The notes under the pieces: generated by a model
What the model saw: the letters and a program-made list of their open reading frames with translations, nothing else
What the model was told of the DNA's origin: nothing
The model's database searches: none
NCBI GenBank assembly: GCA_049513455.1
Contig: JBEKWB010000015.1
Coordinates: 1-64,000 of the forward strand
Source of the DNA: Bog-473 sp049513455
Lineage (GTDB): Bacteria > Actinomycetota > Acidimicrobiia > Acidimicrobiales > RAAP-2
Length of the DNA: 64,000 nucleotides
Direction: 5' to 3'
Shown here: positions 16,577-25,846 of the stretch, piece after piece
Numbering within the stretch: position 1 is the first letter of the stretch
Layout of the letters: each line of letters starts with the position of its first letter
Translations under genes and position numbers: made by a program

Positions 16577-17729
16577 GATCGAAGAGAGAGGCGAGGCACT
16601 GCGCCAGGAGGTGCGTAAGTTCCTCTCTGAGGCATTGACGCCCGACGTGAAGGAGAAGATTCGGCGCACGGGTACCCACCACGACGACGGGTTCCAGAAG
16701 GCTCTGGCTGCCCGCGGTTGGATGGCCCCGGGCTGGCCTGTCGAGCTGGGGGGCCAGGGGCAGGACCCGCTCGATCTGCTGGCTTTCAACGAGGAACTCG
16801 AGCTGGCAGGCGCGCCCATGTATGGCCCCCAGACCACGCTGATGGTAGCCAACGCAGTCGCCCAGTTCGGTACCGAGCAGCAGAAGGCAGACATAATCGA
16901 GCCATCGCTGCGCGGTGCGGTGGTATTCGTTCTCGGATTCAGCGAGCCCGGTTGCGGGTCCGATGTCGCGGCTGCCAAGACACGGGCCGAGCGCGAGGGT
17001 GACGAGTGGATCATCAATGGCGCCAAAATGTTCACCACGAACGCGCACGTGGGTGACTGCGTGCTGTTGCTGGCCCGGACCGATCCGAACCGTCCCAAGC
17101 ACCAGGGACTCACGATGTTCGTGGTCCCGCTGGACAGCCCGGGCATCGAGATCCGTCCGATCTACACGCTCTCAGGTGAGCGCACGAACCTGACCTTTTA
17201 CACCGACGTGCGGGTGCCGGACTCGCTCCGGATCGGTGGGGTGAACGACGGCTGGCGGGTCCTCACCTTCAGCCTGGCCGAGGAACGCTCGGGAGCCTTC
17301 GGAGGAGAGTCGGAACGTCTTTTGCAGCGGATGGAGGCATGGGCGGAAACCGGTGACGCGGCGGGCCGGCCTCACCACGAGAGCCCTGATGTCCGAGAGC
17401 GCCTCGGACGGGCGGCAACCGAGAACGAAGTGATTAGGCTCCTGTCGTGGCGCAACGCGTGGATGAGTGCGCGCGGTCGGCTGCCCGGGGTCGAGGGCTC
17501 CATGGCCAAGCTCTTCTCGTCCGAGGCGATCACACGCCAGGGTGCGGATCTGGTGGACATGCTCGGCCCCGACGGCATCAGGCTCCAGGGGGATCCGGAT
17601 GCGCCGGCCGATGGTGAGGCCGAGTGGGCCCTGCGCTACGCGCTGGGCACGACGACCTACGGCGGGACGAGTGAGATACAACGTGGCATCATCGCTGAGC
17701 GTGGGCTTGGTCTGCCCCGGTCTCGCTAA
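16566..17729 (+). CDS. Acyl-CoA dehydrogenase, long (beta-type) subunit
   Basis: 387 residues with all ACAD landmarks: GWMAPGWPVELGGQG (about 51-65), FAD motif GFSEPGCGSDVAAAKTRA, WIINGAKMFTTNA and C-terminal TYGGTSEIQRGIIAERGLGL. The residue before GT is Gly, so the catalytic base is not the MCAD-type Glu and must come from elsewhere, as in many mycobacterial FadEs. It should introduce the 2,3 double bond into an acyl-CoA and pass electrons to ETF. The start overlaps the short subunit gene. It converges with the crotonase at 17767. Confidence 0.9.
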   Translation: MDFEIEERGEALRQEVRKFLSEALTPDVKEKIRRTGTHHDDGFQKALAARGWMAPGWPVELGGQGQDPLDLLAFNEELELAGAPMYGPQTTLMVANAVAQFGTEQQKADIIEPSLRGAVVFVLGFSEPGCGSDVAAAKTRAEREGDEWIINGAKMFTTNAHVGDCVLLLARTDPNRPKHQGLTMFVVPLDSPGIEIRPIYTLSGERTNLTFYTDVRVPDSLRIGGVNDGWRVLTFSLAEERSGAFGGESERLLQRMEAWAETGDAAGRPHHESPDVRERLGRAATENEVIRLLSWRNAWMSARGRLPGVEGSMAKLFSSEAITRQGADLVDMLGPDGIRLQGDPDAPADGEAEWALRYALGTTTYGGTSEIQRGIIAERGLGLPRSR

Positions 17730-17748
17730 CCATCAATGAGTCGCCCCT

Positions 17749-17772
17749 CGCTGACGCTGCGAAGGCTCAGCG
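17749..17772. terminator. Possible hairpin between convergent genes
   Basis: CGCTGA and TCAGCG can pair across a 12-base loop in the 37-base gap between the ACAD stop and the crotonase stop, whose stop codon is inside the right arm. There is no T-run, so intrinsic termination is uncertain. Confidence 0.25.
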
Positions 17773-18555
17773 CTCCGAACGTTGTGCGACCTGCCGAACC
17801 TTGAACCGCTCGACGGCTTCGGCATGCTCCGGAATCCGCATTGAGTGCAACTCAAGGCCAAGAGATGTCTCGAGGAGCTCGCCGGTGGCCCAGCGCTGGT
17901 AGCGGTTGATGATCATTTTGGTCGCTCGAACGGCGTACAACGGCCGGGCGGCGAGATCGCGCGCGCATGCATACGTATGCTCGGCCAGCTGTTCCGATGG
18001 GAAGGCCCCGTTTACCAAATGGGCTGCGGCAGCTTCGGCGCCGCTCACGAGATGACCGCGCAAGACGAAGTCCTTCGTGCGCATCGGTCCAGCGTTGAGC
18101 AGGAGCGGGATCATGGCGCCGTCCCCAGCCAATACGCCTAGGAGAACGTGGGTGTCGCCGATGGGAGCATCATCGGCCGCATAGACAATGTCACACGACA
18201 TGGCCAGCGTTGCGCCCAACCCGACCGCGGCCCCATTGACCATGGCCAAGACAGGCTTCTCGGTCGCGAGCAGCACCTGGGTCAGGTGCCAATCCCTATG
18301 CAGGACACCGTCGACCGTCGGGCTTTCCCCCATGTTGCCCACGTCTCCGCCGGAGCAGAAGGCCCGTCCAGCTCCAGTGAGGACGATGCATCCTGTCGAA
18401 GGCTCGGCGTCGGCCTCGGCGAGAGTGGCAATGAGTTGCCTTGTCATTTCCGCACCGATGGCGTTGAGGCGATCAGGTTGATTCAGGGTAACCGTGCTGA
18501 CGCCCTCTTGATGGTCCAGCAGCATGAGAGGTTCGGCCGACGCCTCAACCGTCAC
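17767..18555 (-). CDS. Crotonase lacking both hydratase glutamates
   Basis: 262-residue crotonase with the oxyanion segments LTGAGRAFCSGGDVG and NGAAVGLGATLAMSCD. At the first catalytic Glu position the sequence is GDTHVLLGVLAGDG (His), and at the second TKDFVLRG (Asp). The same DPHV...AGDG-type signature occurs in the genes at 25843 and 57188, so this is a subfamily trait and not decay. An isomerase, hydrolase or hydratase using the AGDG Asp is possible. It is divergent from the ACAD at 18751. Confidence 0.82.
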   Translation of the reverse strand: MTVEASAEPLMLLDHQEGVSTVTLNQPDRLNAIGAEMTRQLIATLAEADAEPSTGCIVLTGAGRAFCSGGDVGNMGESPTVDGVLHRDWHLTQVLLATEKPVLAMVNGAAVGLGATLAMSCDIVYAADDAPIGDTHVLLGVLAGDGAMIPLLLNAGPMRTKDFVLRGHLVSGAEAAAAHLVNGAFPSEQLAEHTYACARDLAARPLYAVRATKMIINRYQRWATGELLETSLGLELHSMRIPEHAEAVERFKVRQVAQRSER

Positions 18556-18750
18556 GTCCTCTCCCGCCTTCCTTGCCGATCGTCGCCCCTGAGCGCGGCA
18601 TAGCCATCACGCATTCACCCAGGTCATTATGGAGTGTTGTCTGGGCACGCCAATCATGCCAGATTATGGCCCTCGGGCCTACACGAATGCGTGCAAGCTG
18701 AATTCACATAAGGCATCGGGCGGCAGAGGTGCCAGCAATTGGGAGGGATG

Positions 18751-19893
18751 ATGGATCTGAGATTTTCGCCCGAGCAGGAATCGTTCCGGTCCGAGGTGCG
18801 GCAGTGGATGGCAGCGCACGTACCGACCGAAGCCGAGCCGACCGACCGGGCGGCCCTCATCGAATATCAGCGGGCGTGGCAGGCGGAGTTGGCCAAGGAG
18901 TCGTTCGTCGCCGTGCACTTCCCCGTCGAATTCGGTGGACGCGGCATGGGGTGGACTGAGAGCTACGTGGTCCAGGAGGAGATGGCACTGGCCCGGGCGC
19001 CCGAGATCGTCAACCGGGTGGCGGTGAACCTCGTCGGCCCCACTCTGATCGAACACGGGACCACAGCACAGCGAGAGCGTTTTCTGCGCCCGATCATTAC
19101 CGCAGAGGACATTTGGTGCCAGCTCTTCAGCGAGCCAGGCGCCGGTTCGGACCTGGCCTCTTTGCAGACCACGGCGGTTCGCCAGGACGGCGGTTGGCGT
19201 GTCAACGGGCAAAAGGTATGGGCCAGCAACGCCCAGTACGCTGACTACGGTGTGCTCTTGGCTCGAACGGGTGCGTCAGAGCGGGGCCGGCCGGAAATCG
19301 GCTACTTCCTGTTCGATATGCGTCAACCGGGCGTGGAGGTCCGCCCACTGCGGCAGATGACCGGTGACGCAGACTTCAATGAGGTGTTCCTCGACAACGC
19401 CTGGGTGGGCGACGACGCAGTCGTCGGTGATCCGGCCCAGGGTTGGGGTGTGATGAAAACCACCTTGGGGTACGAGCGCAGCACCTCGCCGCGCCAGCTC
19501 ATCATCCATTCTGTACTGCTTGAAGAGCTTCTCGAGGAGGCTCGGCAGCGTGTGCAGACACCAGACATCCGTCAACGGCTGGCCCGTCTCTACGCTGAGC
19601 TCCGGATCTACCGCCTCCATCTCTACCGGACGCTGAGTGATCTCGAGGCCGGGAGGCCACCGGGCGCGGCCAGCTCGGTCATCAAGCTCTTCTGGAGCGA
19701 GATGGCACAGCGCATGCACGAGGTTTCCCTGGACATGCTGGGGCTCGTAGGGATCGCCTCAGCATCGAAGCGCAGCCGCAACTATGTCTACTATCGGGCG
19801 TGCACGATCTTCGCCGGCACGTCAGAGATCCAACGCAACACCCTCGCCGAGCAGGCGCTCGGGCTCCCTCGCGAGCCACGCCCGGCGACGTGA
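18751..19893 (+). CDS. Acyl-CoA dehydrogenase
   Basis: 380 residues, full ACAD: MDLRFSPEQESFRSEVRQWM start, HFPVEFGGRGMGW, FAD motif FSEPGAGSDLASLQTTAV, NGQKVWASNAQYAD, and terminal TIFAGTSEIQRNTLAEQALG. Three start codons lie together (TTG 18739, ATG 18748, ATG 18751); the GGGAGGG upstream is best spaced for 18751. The AGTSEIQRNTLAE ending puts it in the actinobacterial FadE group used on bulky ring-containing CoA esters. It begins a rightward set with an amidohydrolase and a ligase. Confidence 0.88.
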   Translation: MDLRFSPEQESFRSEVRQWMAAHVPTEAEPTDRAALIEYQRAWQAELAKESFVAVHFPVEFGGRGMGWTESYVVQEEMALARAPEIVNRVAVNLVGPTLIEHGTTAQRERFLRPIITAEDIWCQLFSEPGAGSDLASLQTTAVRQDGGWRVNGQKVWASNAQYADYGVLLARTGASERGRPEIGYFLFDMRQPGVEVRPLRQMTGDADFNEVFLDNAWVGDDAVVGDPAQGWGVMKTTLGYERSTSPRQLIIHSVLLEELLEEARQRVQTPDIRQRLARLYAELRIYRLHLYRTLSDLEAGRPPGAASSVIKLFWSEMAQRMHEVSLDMLGLVGIASASKRSRNYVYYRACTIFAGTSEIQRNTLAEQALGLPREPRPAT

Positions 19894-20093
19894 GCGGGGC
19901 AGGCCCTCCCGGCCTCCTCTCGTTGACAGGGCTTCGTAACTAACATAGATTCAGGAGCCGCGCGGGTCCGCGACGGGATAGAGGTAGGGCGTACCGGAGA
20001 CCCGACTGCGGAGGTCGAGGATCGGAGCGGTGCGCCGAGCAGACCGGTTCGGGGGGATCTTTCTTCCCGATGTTGAGGAAAGTGAAATCGACT

Positions 20094-21281
20094 ATGGCTG
20101 TGGATCTCGGATACAAGATGTTCGATTCGGACAACCACCTCTACGAGGGGACCGACGCCTTTACCCGATACCTCGACCCACAGTATCGCGACGAGTTCAA
20201 GTGGGTCAGCGACGATCGGGGCCGTCGCTACATCATCCTGCACGGCAAATTCTGGCCATACATCGGCATTCCCACCTTTGACCCGGTCTCGATCCCCGGC
20301 AGTATGGAGCTGATGTACAAAGGCAAGCTGACCAAGCGCGAGCTGGGGGAGGCCGCTCCCGTCCTGATGGAGCCATTGCGCAACCGACCCGAGTACCAGA
20401 ACCGCGAAGCGCGCATCGCCCGACTCGACGAGCAGGGCATTGAGGCGTGCTGGATGTTCCCCACCATGGTCTCGGGGATTGAGGTGCAGACCAGTGATGA
20501 TCTCGGGCTGACCTACGCCCTGACCAATGCTTTGAACCACTGGCTTCTCGAGGAGTGGGGATTCCACCACCAAGAGCGCATGTTCGTCACCCCGGCGGTG
20601 TCGCTGGCCGACCCCGAGCAAGCCCAGCGCCAGCTGGAGTTCGCCATTGAGCACGGCGCCAAGGGCGTCATGATGCGCCCGGCGCCCGTGCCCACGGAAA
20701 TGGGTCCCCGCTCGCCGGGCCGACCGATGTTCGATCGATTCTGGGGCCGAGCGGCTGAGGCGGGTATGGCCATCTTGTGCCACGCCGGTGACACCGGCTA
20801 CCAGCGCTATTCCGGGGACTGGACCGGAAATTACGAGATGCAACCCTACAAGACATCGGTACCGCAGACTGACTGGATCTACGTCGAAGGACGCGCTCCC
20901 TCCGACTTCATCCTGTCCCTGATCGCGCACGGGGCGATCGATCGGCATCCGAACTTGCAGGTGGTATCCGTGGAAAGCGGGGGACACTGGGTTCCGGGTC
21001 TCATCAAGGCCATGAAGAAGTACTACACGCACTACCCCGAGTCGTTCTTCGGCGATCCCATCGAGCAGTTCGACAACAACGTGTGGATCTCGCCGTTCTG
21101 GGAGGACGACATTGAGGAACTCGCGGCCGTGATGCCGGTCGAGCACATTCTGGCCGGGTCGGATTGGCCGCACCCCGAAGGCCTGGCTGATCCCACTGAT
21201 TTTGTAAAGGGGCTGGACGCCTTCAACGAGGCTGATCAGCGCAAGATCATGCGGGAAAACGGGCTGAGCCTGGTGCGCTGA
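20094..21281 (+). CDS. Amidohydrolase-2 family metal-dependent hydrolase
   Basis: 395 residues. The first metal-ligand strand is MFDSDNHLYEG, the middle His is in AILCHAGDTGY, and the terminal Asp is in LAGSDWPHPEG, as in TIM-barrel amidohydrolases that decarboxylate or hydrolyse ring-derived acids. I take ATG 20094, with GAGGAAAG upstream; ATG 20070 adds eight residues and is also possible. It is followed after one base by the acyl-CoA ligase. Close relatives are common in steroid and aromatic catabolic clusters, but the substrate is not clear. A truncated cousin lies at 8993. Confidence 0.83.
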   Translation: MAVDLGYKMFDSDNHLYEGTDAFTRYLDPQYRDEFKWVSDDRGRRYIILHGKFWPYIGIPTFDPVSIPGSMELMYKGKLTKRELGEAAPVLMEPLRNRPEYQNREARIARLDEQGIEACWMFPTMVSGIEVQTSDDLGLTYALTNALNHWLLEEWGFHHQERMFVTPAVSLADPEQAQRQLEFAIEHGAKGVMMRPAPVPTEMGPRSPGRPMFDRFWGRAAEAGMAILCHAGDTGYQRYSGDWTGNYEMQPYKTSVPQTDWIYVEGRAPSDFILSLIAHGAIDRHPNLQVVSVESGGHWVPGLIKAMKKYYTHYPESFFGDPIEQFDNNVWISPFWEDDIEELAAVMPVEHILAGSDWPHPEGLADPTDFVKGLDAFNEADQRKIMRENGLSLVR

Positions 21282-21282
21282 A

Positions 21283-22860
21283 GTGCTCGAGCCAGCCCCA
21301 GGGCGCATGACGGTATGGGATCTCGTGGAGCAGCGGGCCGAGCGGACACCCGACCGCATCTTCATGATCGATGATCGTGGCCGCAGGGTGACGTTTGCTG
21401 AGTTTCACGCCTGGTCGGCGCGCGTGGCTGCCGGGTTGTCTGCCCTGCGGATCGGCGTGGACTCGGTGGTGGCCTGGCAGATCCCCACCTGGATCGAATC
21501 GCTCGTCCTCACGTCAGCACTGAGCCGTCTGGAGGCGGTGCAGGTGCCACTCCTTCCGATCTACCGCGAACGTGAGATGCGCTACATCTTCGACTCGACG
21601 CACGCCGAGTGGTACATCGCCCCCGCAGAGTGGCGCGGCCTGAGTTTTCGCGACCTCTTCGCAAGATCGGTCGACGAAGGAACGGCACTGCAGCGATTGT
21701 GGTTGGGTGAGGACCGAAGTCTGCCCGAGACGGATGCATCGTCGATCGCGCCTTGGCCGTCGGGCGTCAAGGACGGCAACGCGGTCAAATGGATTTACCA
21801 CACCTCAGGGACCTCATCGGCGCCCAAGGGGGCCCGCCACACCGACGCCTCGGTCATGGCCTCGTCGTGGGGTTGGGTCTGTTCCGGACTCGTGCGCGCT
21901 GACGACGTCACTGCCCTGGTGTTCCCGGTGACCCACATCGGCGGGGCCAATCTGCTGCAGTCCTCACTTATCACCGGTTGCGCCATGGTGGTGGTGGAGC
22001 AGTTCGGTCCCGAGGCCATCGAGGTCCTCCGTCTCGGCGGGGTCACGCTACCCGGGGCCGGCCAGGTGTTCTTCCTGGCGTACCTCGAAGAGCAGAGGCG
22101 GCGCAACGACGGCCTTTTGTTTCCGCAGGCGCGAGCTTTTGCCACCGGCGGCGCGGCAAAGAGCCCTGAGCTCCACTACATCCTCAAGCGCGAAATGGGC
22201 GCCGGATTCCTGACGTCATACGGCATGACGGAGTGCCCGCTGGCCGTCACCTGCCCGACAGACGCTCCGGACGAGAAGATCGCCCGCACCGAAGGTCGGC
22301 CCAACATCGGGATAGAGCTCAAGGTGGTTGATGACACCGGCGCTGAAGTGCCGGCCGGGACGGCCGGAGAGATCTGCGTGAAGGGAGAACAGCTATTCGT
22401 AGGCTACGTCGACGAGGCGCTCAACCAAGAGGCGTTCGACGACCAGGGGTACCTGCGCACCGGGGACTTGGGGATCCTCGACGAGGATGGGTATCTCGCC
22501 ATTGTGGGCCGGATCAAGGACGTGATCATTCGCAAGGGCGAGAACATCAGCGCTCGCGAGATCGAGGACTTGTTGTTCTTGCACCCAGAGGTCCGGGAGG
22601 TAGCGGTCATCGGCGTTCCGGATCCCGAGGTTGGGGAGCGGTGCTGCGCCGTGGTGGTTCCGGAGACTTCCGATGCCGCCATCGACTTCGATGGGCTTGC
22701 TTCTTTTTTGCGTTCAGAAGGGTTGATGGTGCAGAAGATCCCCGAGTTGTGGCAGCAGATCGCCGATCTCCCGCGTAATGGCCAGGGAAAAGTGCTCAAG
22801 GCCGACTTACGGACGCGCTACGCCAACCTGGTCAAGGCATGGGCAGTGCGCGGATCTTGA
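21283..22860 (+). CDS. AMP-forming acyl-CoA ligase
   Basis: 525 residues of the ANL superfamily. P-loop-like motif IYHTSGTSSAPKGARH, A5 motif TSYGMTECPL, A7 LRTGDLGILDEDGYL, A8 hinge GRIKDVIIRKGENISARE and the A10 lysine in RNGQGKVLKADL are all present. It activates a carboxylic acid to acyl-CoA via acyl-AMP. The GTG start comes one base after the amidohydrolase stop; ATG 21307 is an alternative. The 3' end overlaps the convergent reductase gene by 29 bases. A paralog lies at 27617. Confidence 0.9.
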   Translation: MLEPAPGRMTVWDLVEQRAERTPDRIFMIDDRGRRVTFAEFHAWSARVAAGLSALRIGVDSVVAWQIPTWIESLVLTSALSRLEAVQVPLLPIYREREMRYIFDSTHAEWYIAPAEWRGLSFRDLFARSVDEGTALQRLWLGEDRSLPETDASSIAPWPSGVKDGNAVKWIYHTSGTSSAPKGARHTDASVMASSWGWVCSGLVRADDVTALVFPVTHIGGANLLQSSLITGCAMVVVEQFGPEAIEVLRLGGVTLPGAGQVFFLAYLEEQRRRNDGLLFPQARAFATGGAAKSPELHYILKREMGAGFLTSYGMTECPLAVTCPTDAPDEKIARTEGRPNIGIELKVVDDTGAEVPAGTAGEICVKGEQLFVGYVDEALNQEAFDDQGYLRTGDLGILDEDGYLAIVGRIKDVIIRKGENISAREIEDLLFLHPEVREVAVIGVPDPEVGERCCAVVVPETSDAAIDFDGLASFLRSEGLMVQKIPELWQQIADLPRNGQGKVLKADLRTRYANLVKAWAVRGS

Positions 22861-23899
22861 CCAATTGCTTCCCCAGGTTCTTGCCTTCGAACACGCGCCG
22901 CAATCCGGCGGGGGCTTGCTCGAGACCGTCGAGCACGTCGACGGCATGGGCCAGATCGCCGTCGGCCAGCCATTGCTGCAGCTTTGACAGAGCAAGCGGG
23001 AATTGCGACCGGTAGTCACCGACCACGAACCCCTCAATTCGACCCCGCTTGATTGCCAGCTTCGCGATGTACTTCGGCCCAGGGGGGAGGTTGTCGTCGC
23101 CGGTGTAGCCGCTCGAGATGTCCCCGCTCTGCACGATGCGACCGTGCTGAGCGAGGTTCTCGAGAGCAGCGTCAAGGATCTCGCCGCCCACATTGTCGAA
23201 GAAAACATCGATGCCTCCCGGGGCGAGGTCAGCCAGTCGCGCCGCGACATTTTCGTTCTTGTAGTCGATGGTGAAGTCGAGCTTGGCCTCCTCCTTCAAC
23301 CAGGCGCATTTTTCGGGACCCCCAGCGATACCGATGACGGTTGCCCCGCAAATCCGGGCGATCTGCGCGGCCACGGACCCGGTGGCCCCGGCGGCGGCCG
23401 ACACAGCAACCACCTCCCCGGGCTTTGGGGCGCCGATCTCGGTCATCCCGAAGTACGCCGTCAGCGCGGTCAGTCCGAGGACGCTGAGGGCGTCCACGGG
23501 TGACACACCTTTAGGGATTTTTCCGAAGCCGGCGGGGCGCGTACCGTCACTCACGGCGAAGTCCTGCCAACCGAACCACCCTTCGACGAGATCGCCCGGC
23601 GCATACTGATCGTGGCGGGACTCGACGACCACGCCGGCCGCCGGTCCCCAGACGGCAGCACCGAGTGGAATCGAGCCGCCATAGGCTCCGCTCTCGTTCA
23701 GAAATGCCCTTTGAGCTGGATCAATGGACAGAATAACATTCTGGACCAAGAAGGTACCGGGTGTCAGCGCCGGTACCGGTGCCGTGCGGAGCTCGAAGTT
23801 GCTGTCCTCGACCATACCTGCGGGTCGTGAAATGAGCACGATCTGTCGGTTGACGGAATCCACGCCGACCTCCCCCTCTTTGGCTCCGTGTTGCGTCAT
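22832..23899 (-). CDS. Zinc-independent MDR NADPH oxidoreductase (CurA/PTGR type)
   Basis: 355-residue medium-chain dehydrogenase/reductase of the leukotriene-B4-dehydrogenase/prostaglandin-reductase group. The sequence shows ILSIDPAQRAFLNESGAYGG, the nucleotide loop VSAAAGATGSVAAQIARICG, and KLDFTIDYKNENVAARL. Zinc-ligand cysteines are absent. Such enzymes reduce the C=C of an enone or enoyl-CoA with NADPH. The start overlaps the ACAD stop (ATGA), making it the last gene of a leftward operon: crotonase, retro-Claisen-type crotonase, ACAD, reductase. Confidence 0.87.
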   Translation of the reverse strand: MTQHGAKEGEVGVDSVNRQIVLISRPAGMVEDSNFELRTAPVPALTPGTFLVQNVILSIDPAQRAFLNESGAYGGSIPLGAAVWGPAAGVVVESRHDQYAPGDLVEGWFGWQDFAVSDGTRPAGFGKIPKGVSPVDALSVLGLTALTAYFGMTEIGAPKPGEVVAVSAAAGATGSVAAQIARICGATVIGIAGGPEKCAWLKEEAKLDFTIDYKNENVAARLADLAPGGIDVFFDNVGGEILDAALENLAQHGRIVQSGDISSGYTGDDNLPPGPKYIAKLAIKRGRIEGFVVGDYRSQFPLALSKLQQWLADGDLAHAVDVLDGLEQAPAGLRRVFEGKNLGKQLVKIRALPMP

Positions 23900-25032
23900 G
23901 ACTTCTGGGGCTCTCGGGGCAGACCGAGCGCAGCCTCACCAAGGATGTTCCGCTGGATCTCCGAGGTCCCGCCGGCGATGGAGCTCTGGCGGTACCAAAG
24001 AGTCGGCGTCCAGTCTTCGGCGTCCCCTGCGATCGCCCGCACCCCCTTGAGGGCCATGGCCGTATTGTGCAGGCGTTGGGCATAGTTGGCAAAGAAGAGC
24101 TTTGTGAGCGAAGCCTCGGGACCCAGCTCTGCTCCACTCGCCAGCTTGGACAGGGTTCTCAGATTGAGCAGGCCAAAGATCCTGTCTTGAATCACGCACT
24201 GGACGAGCTGATCGCGGACCTCGGGGCGCGAAGTCTCCAGTCCCTCCTTACGAGCGTGCTCGAGCATTCGCTCAAGATGTTGGCTCAGAACGATCTGCTC
24301 CTTCATCGGATACGACAGACCACGTTCATTCGAGAGCGTGGTCTGGAGTACGTGCCACCCTCGGCCGACCGGGCCGATGACCCGGCCGATGGGGATGCAG
24401 ACGTCCTTCAGGAAGACCTCGCAGAACTCGGAGTCCCCGGTGAGCTGGCGGAGGGGCCGAACCTCGACGCCGGGAGCCGACATGTCGCAGATGAGGCACG
24501 CGGTTCCGCCGGATCCCTCGGCATCGTCGAGGCGCACGAACAAAAGACCGAACTGCGCCTCCGCCGCGTTACTCGACCAGACCTTCTGCCCGCTGACGAC
24601 CCAGTGGTCCCCCTTGCGGCGCGCCCTGGTCGAGATCGATCGGAGGTCTGACCCGGCGTTCGGCTCGCTGAGCATCTGACACCAGATCTCGTCACCCGCG
24701 AGCATTAGGGGTAGGTACCGCCCCTTCTGTTCCGGGCTTCCGTGGGCCAGAATCGTCGTCCCGATCATGTTGACGCCAACCCGCCCTGCTATCTGGGGCA
24801 CTTGGTGACGACCCATCTCCTCCACGTAGAGGGCGAACTCGGTGATCGAGCAGCCGCGTCCCCCGAACTCCACCGGCCAATGAGGGGCGACCCAGTTATG
24901 GCGGTGCAAGGTGCGCTGCCATTCGAGCTGTGCGGTAAAGGACTGCGCGGGCGAGGGTGGGTGCTGCGCAGTCAAGAAGGACCGTAACTCGTCACGAAAG
25001 GCCAGTTCAGACGGAGTGAAGGTGAAGTCCAT
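23896..25032 (-). CDS. Acyl-CoA dehydrogenase
   Basis: 378 residues. MDFTFTPSELAFRDELRSFL, PHWPVEFGGRGC, FAD motif LSEPNAGSDLRSISTRAR, SGQKVWSSNAAEAQ and the terminal IAGGTSEIQRNILGEAALGL show a complete ACAD. The residue before GT is Gly, so the base differs from MCAD. It sits between the 6-oxocamphor-hydrolase-like crotonase (31-base gap) and the MDR reductase (4-base overlap), which suggests a shared route for a cyclic substrate. Confidence 0.9.
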   Translation of the reverse strand: MDFTFTPSELAFRDELRSFLTAQHPPSPAQSFTAQLEWQRTLHRHNWVAPHWPVEFGGRGCSITEFALYVEEMGRHQVPQIAGRVGVNMIGTTILAHGSPEQKGRYLPLMLAGDEIWCQMLSEPNAGSDLRSISTRARRKGDHWVVSGQKVWSSNAAEAQFGLLFVRLDDAEGSGGTACLICDMSAPGVEVRPLRQLTGDSEFCEVFLKDVCIPIGRVIGPVGRGWHVLQTTLSNERGLSYPMKEQIVLSQHLERMLEHARKEGLETSRPEVRDQLVQCVIQDRIFGLLNLRTLSKLASGAELGPEASLTKLFFANYAQRLHNTAMALKGVRAIAGDAEDWTPTLWYRQSSIAGGTSEIQRNILGEAALGLPREPQKS

Positions 25033-25063
25033 GATGCCGGTTCAACCCCTCGGCGGAGCGGGT

Positions 25064-25846
25064 TCAGAGCTCCGGGAGCGAGTACCCGGCACGATCGGCG
25101 TCCCCAATGGCCGCCAGCGCTTCGAGAGCGAGTCCATATCCCTGATTGGCGACGATCATCTGCCGGATGGTGTGCTTCAGCGCCACCTTGGTGTAGCGCA
25201 GCACGAGTGGCGACTGTGTTGTCAGTTGGCGCGCCAGTTCCCAGGCCCGGGGGAGGAGGGCATCCGGTTCGAGTACTTCGTTCACCATGCCGATGGCAAG
25301 TGCCTCCTCGGCGGAGATCACCTGTCCCGTGAGCATGAAATAGCTCGCACGAACGGTGCCCATGACGAGGGGAAGCACAAGTTGCATGCCGTCGCCGGGA
25401 ACGAGTCCGTTGACGAAATGGCCGGAGTCCTGAAACGAAGCACGAGTCGAAGCCAAGACGATGTCGCAGAGCAAGGGGGTCTCGCAGTGCCGTAGCGCAG
25501 GTCCGTTGATGGCGCTGATGATCGGGGCTTCCAGCGACAGGAGATTGTTGAGGAGTTTCCGGACGTTGAAGTGCCCACTGTCCCATCCGGCGGGCGTGCC
25601 TCCGGGGAACGTCTCGGGCGAGCCCTTGGGACCGTTGAACTCCTCCCCGGTGCCGGTGAGGATGACCACCTGGTTTTCCTTGTCCCGGCCCACCATCTCG
25701 AGGGCGTCCTGCAGCTCATCGACCGGCAGGGCGCCCCAGCGGAGGCTCCCTCCGTCGGTGTGCAGGGTCATCTGCAGAACGTTGTCCCGGCGCTCGAAGC
25801 GGACCGTCTCATAGCGGCCTTCGTAGTCAGCGATGTGGGTCTTCAT
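25064..25846 (-). CDS. Crotonase of the 6-oxocamphor hydrolase type
   Basis: 260-residue crotonase. Instead of hydratase glutamates it has ALRH (His120), SGHFVNGLVPGDG (His143 and Asp152) and LALEALAAIG (Glu242). From memory, 6-oxocamphor hydrolase uses His122, His145, Asp154 and Glu244, so all four match with a constant offset of two. That enzyme cleaves a cyclic beta-diketone by a retro-Claisen step. I place the start at ATG 25846, overlapping the previous stop (ATGA); the frame is open upstream only inside the neighbouring gene. A role in carbocycle opening is inferred. Confidence 0.8.
   Translation of the reverse strand: MKTHIADYEGRYETVRFERRDNVLQMTLHTDGGSLRWGALPVDELQDALEMVGRDKENQVVILTGTGEEFNGPKGSPETFPGGTPAGWDSGHFNVRKLLNNLLSLEAPIISAINGPALRHCETPLLCDIVLASTRASFQDSGHFVNGLVPGDGMQLVLPLVMGTVRASYFMLTGQVISAEEALAIGMVNEVLEPDALLPRAWELARQLTTQSPLVLRYTKVALKHTIRQMIVANQGYGLALEALAAIGDADRAGYSLPEL

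Noticed and set aside
19791..21365. A 524-codon minus-strand frame opposite the amidohydrolase
   Set aside because: Composition is that of a shadow frame; the plus strand encodes a clear metal hydrolase with all motifs.
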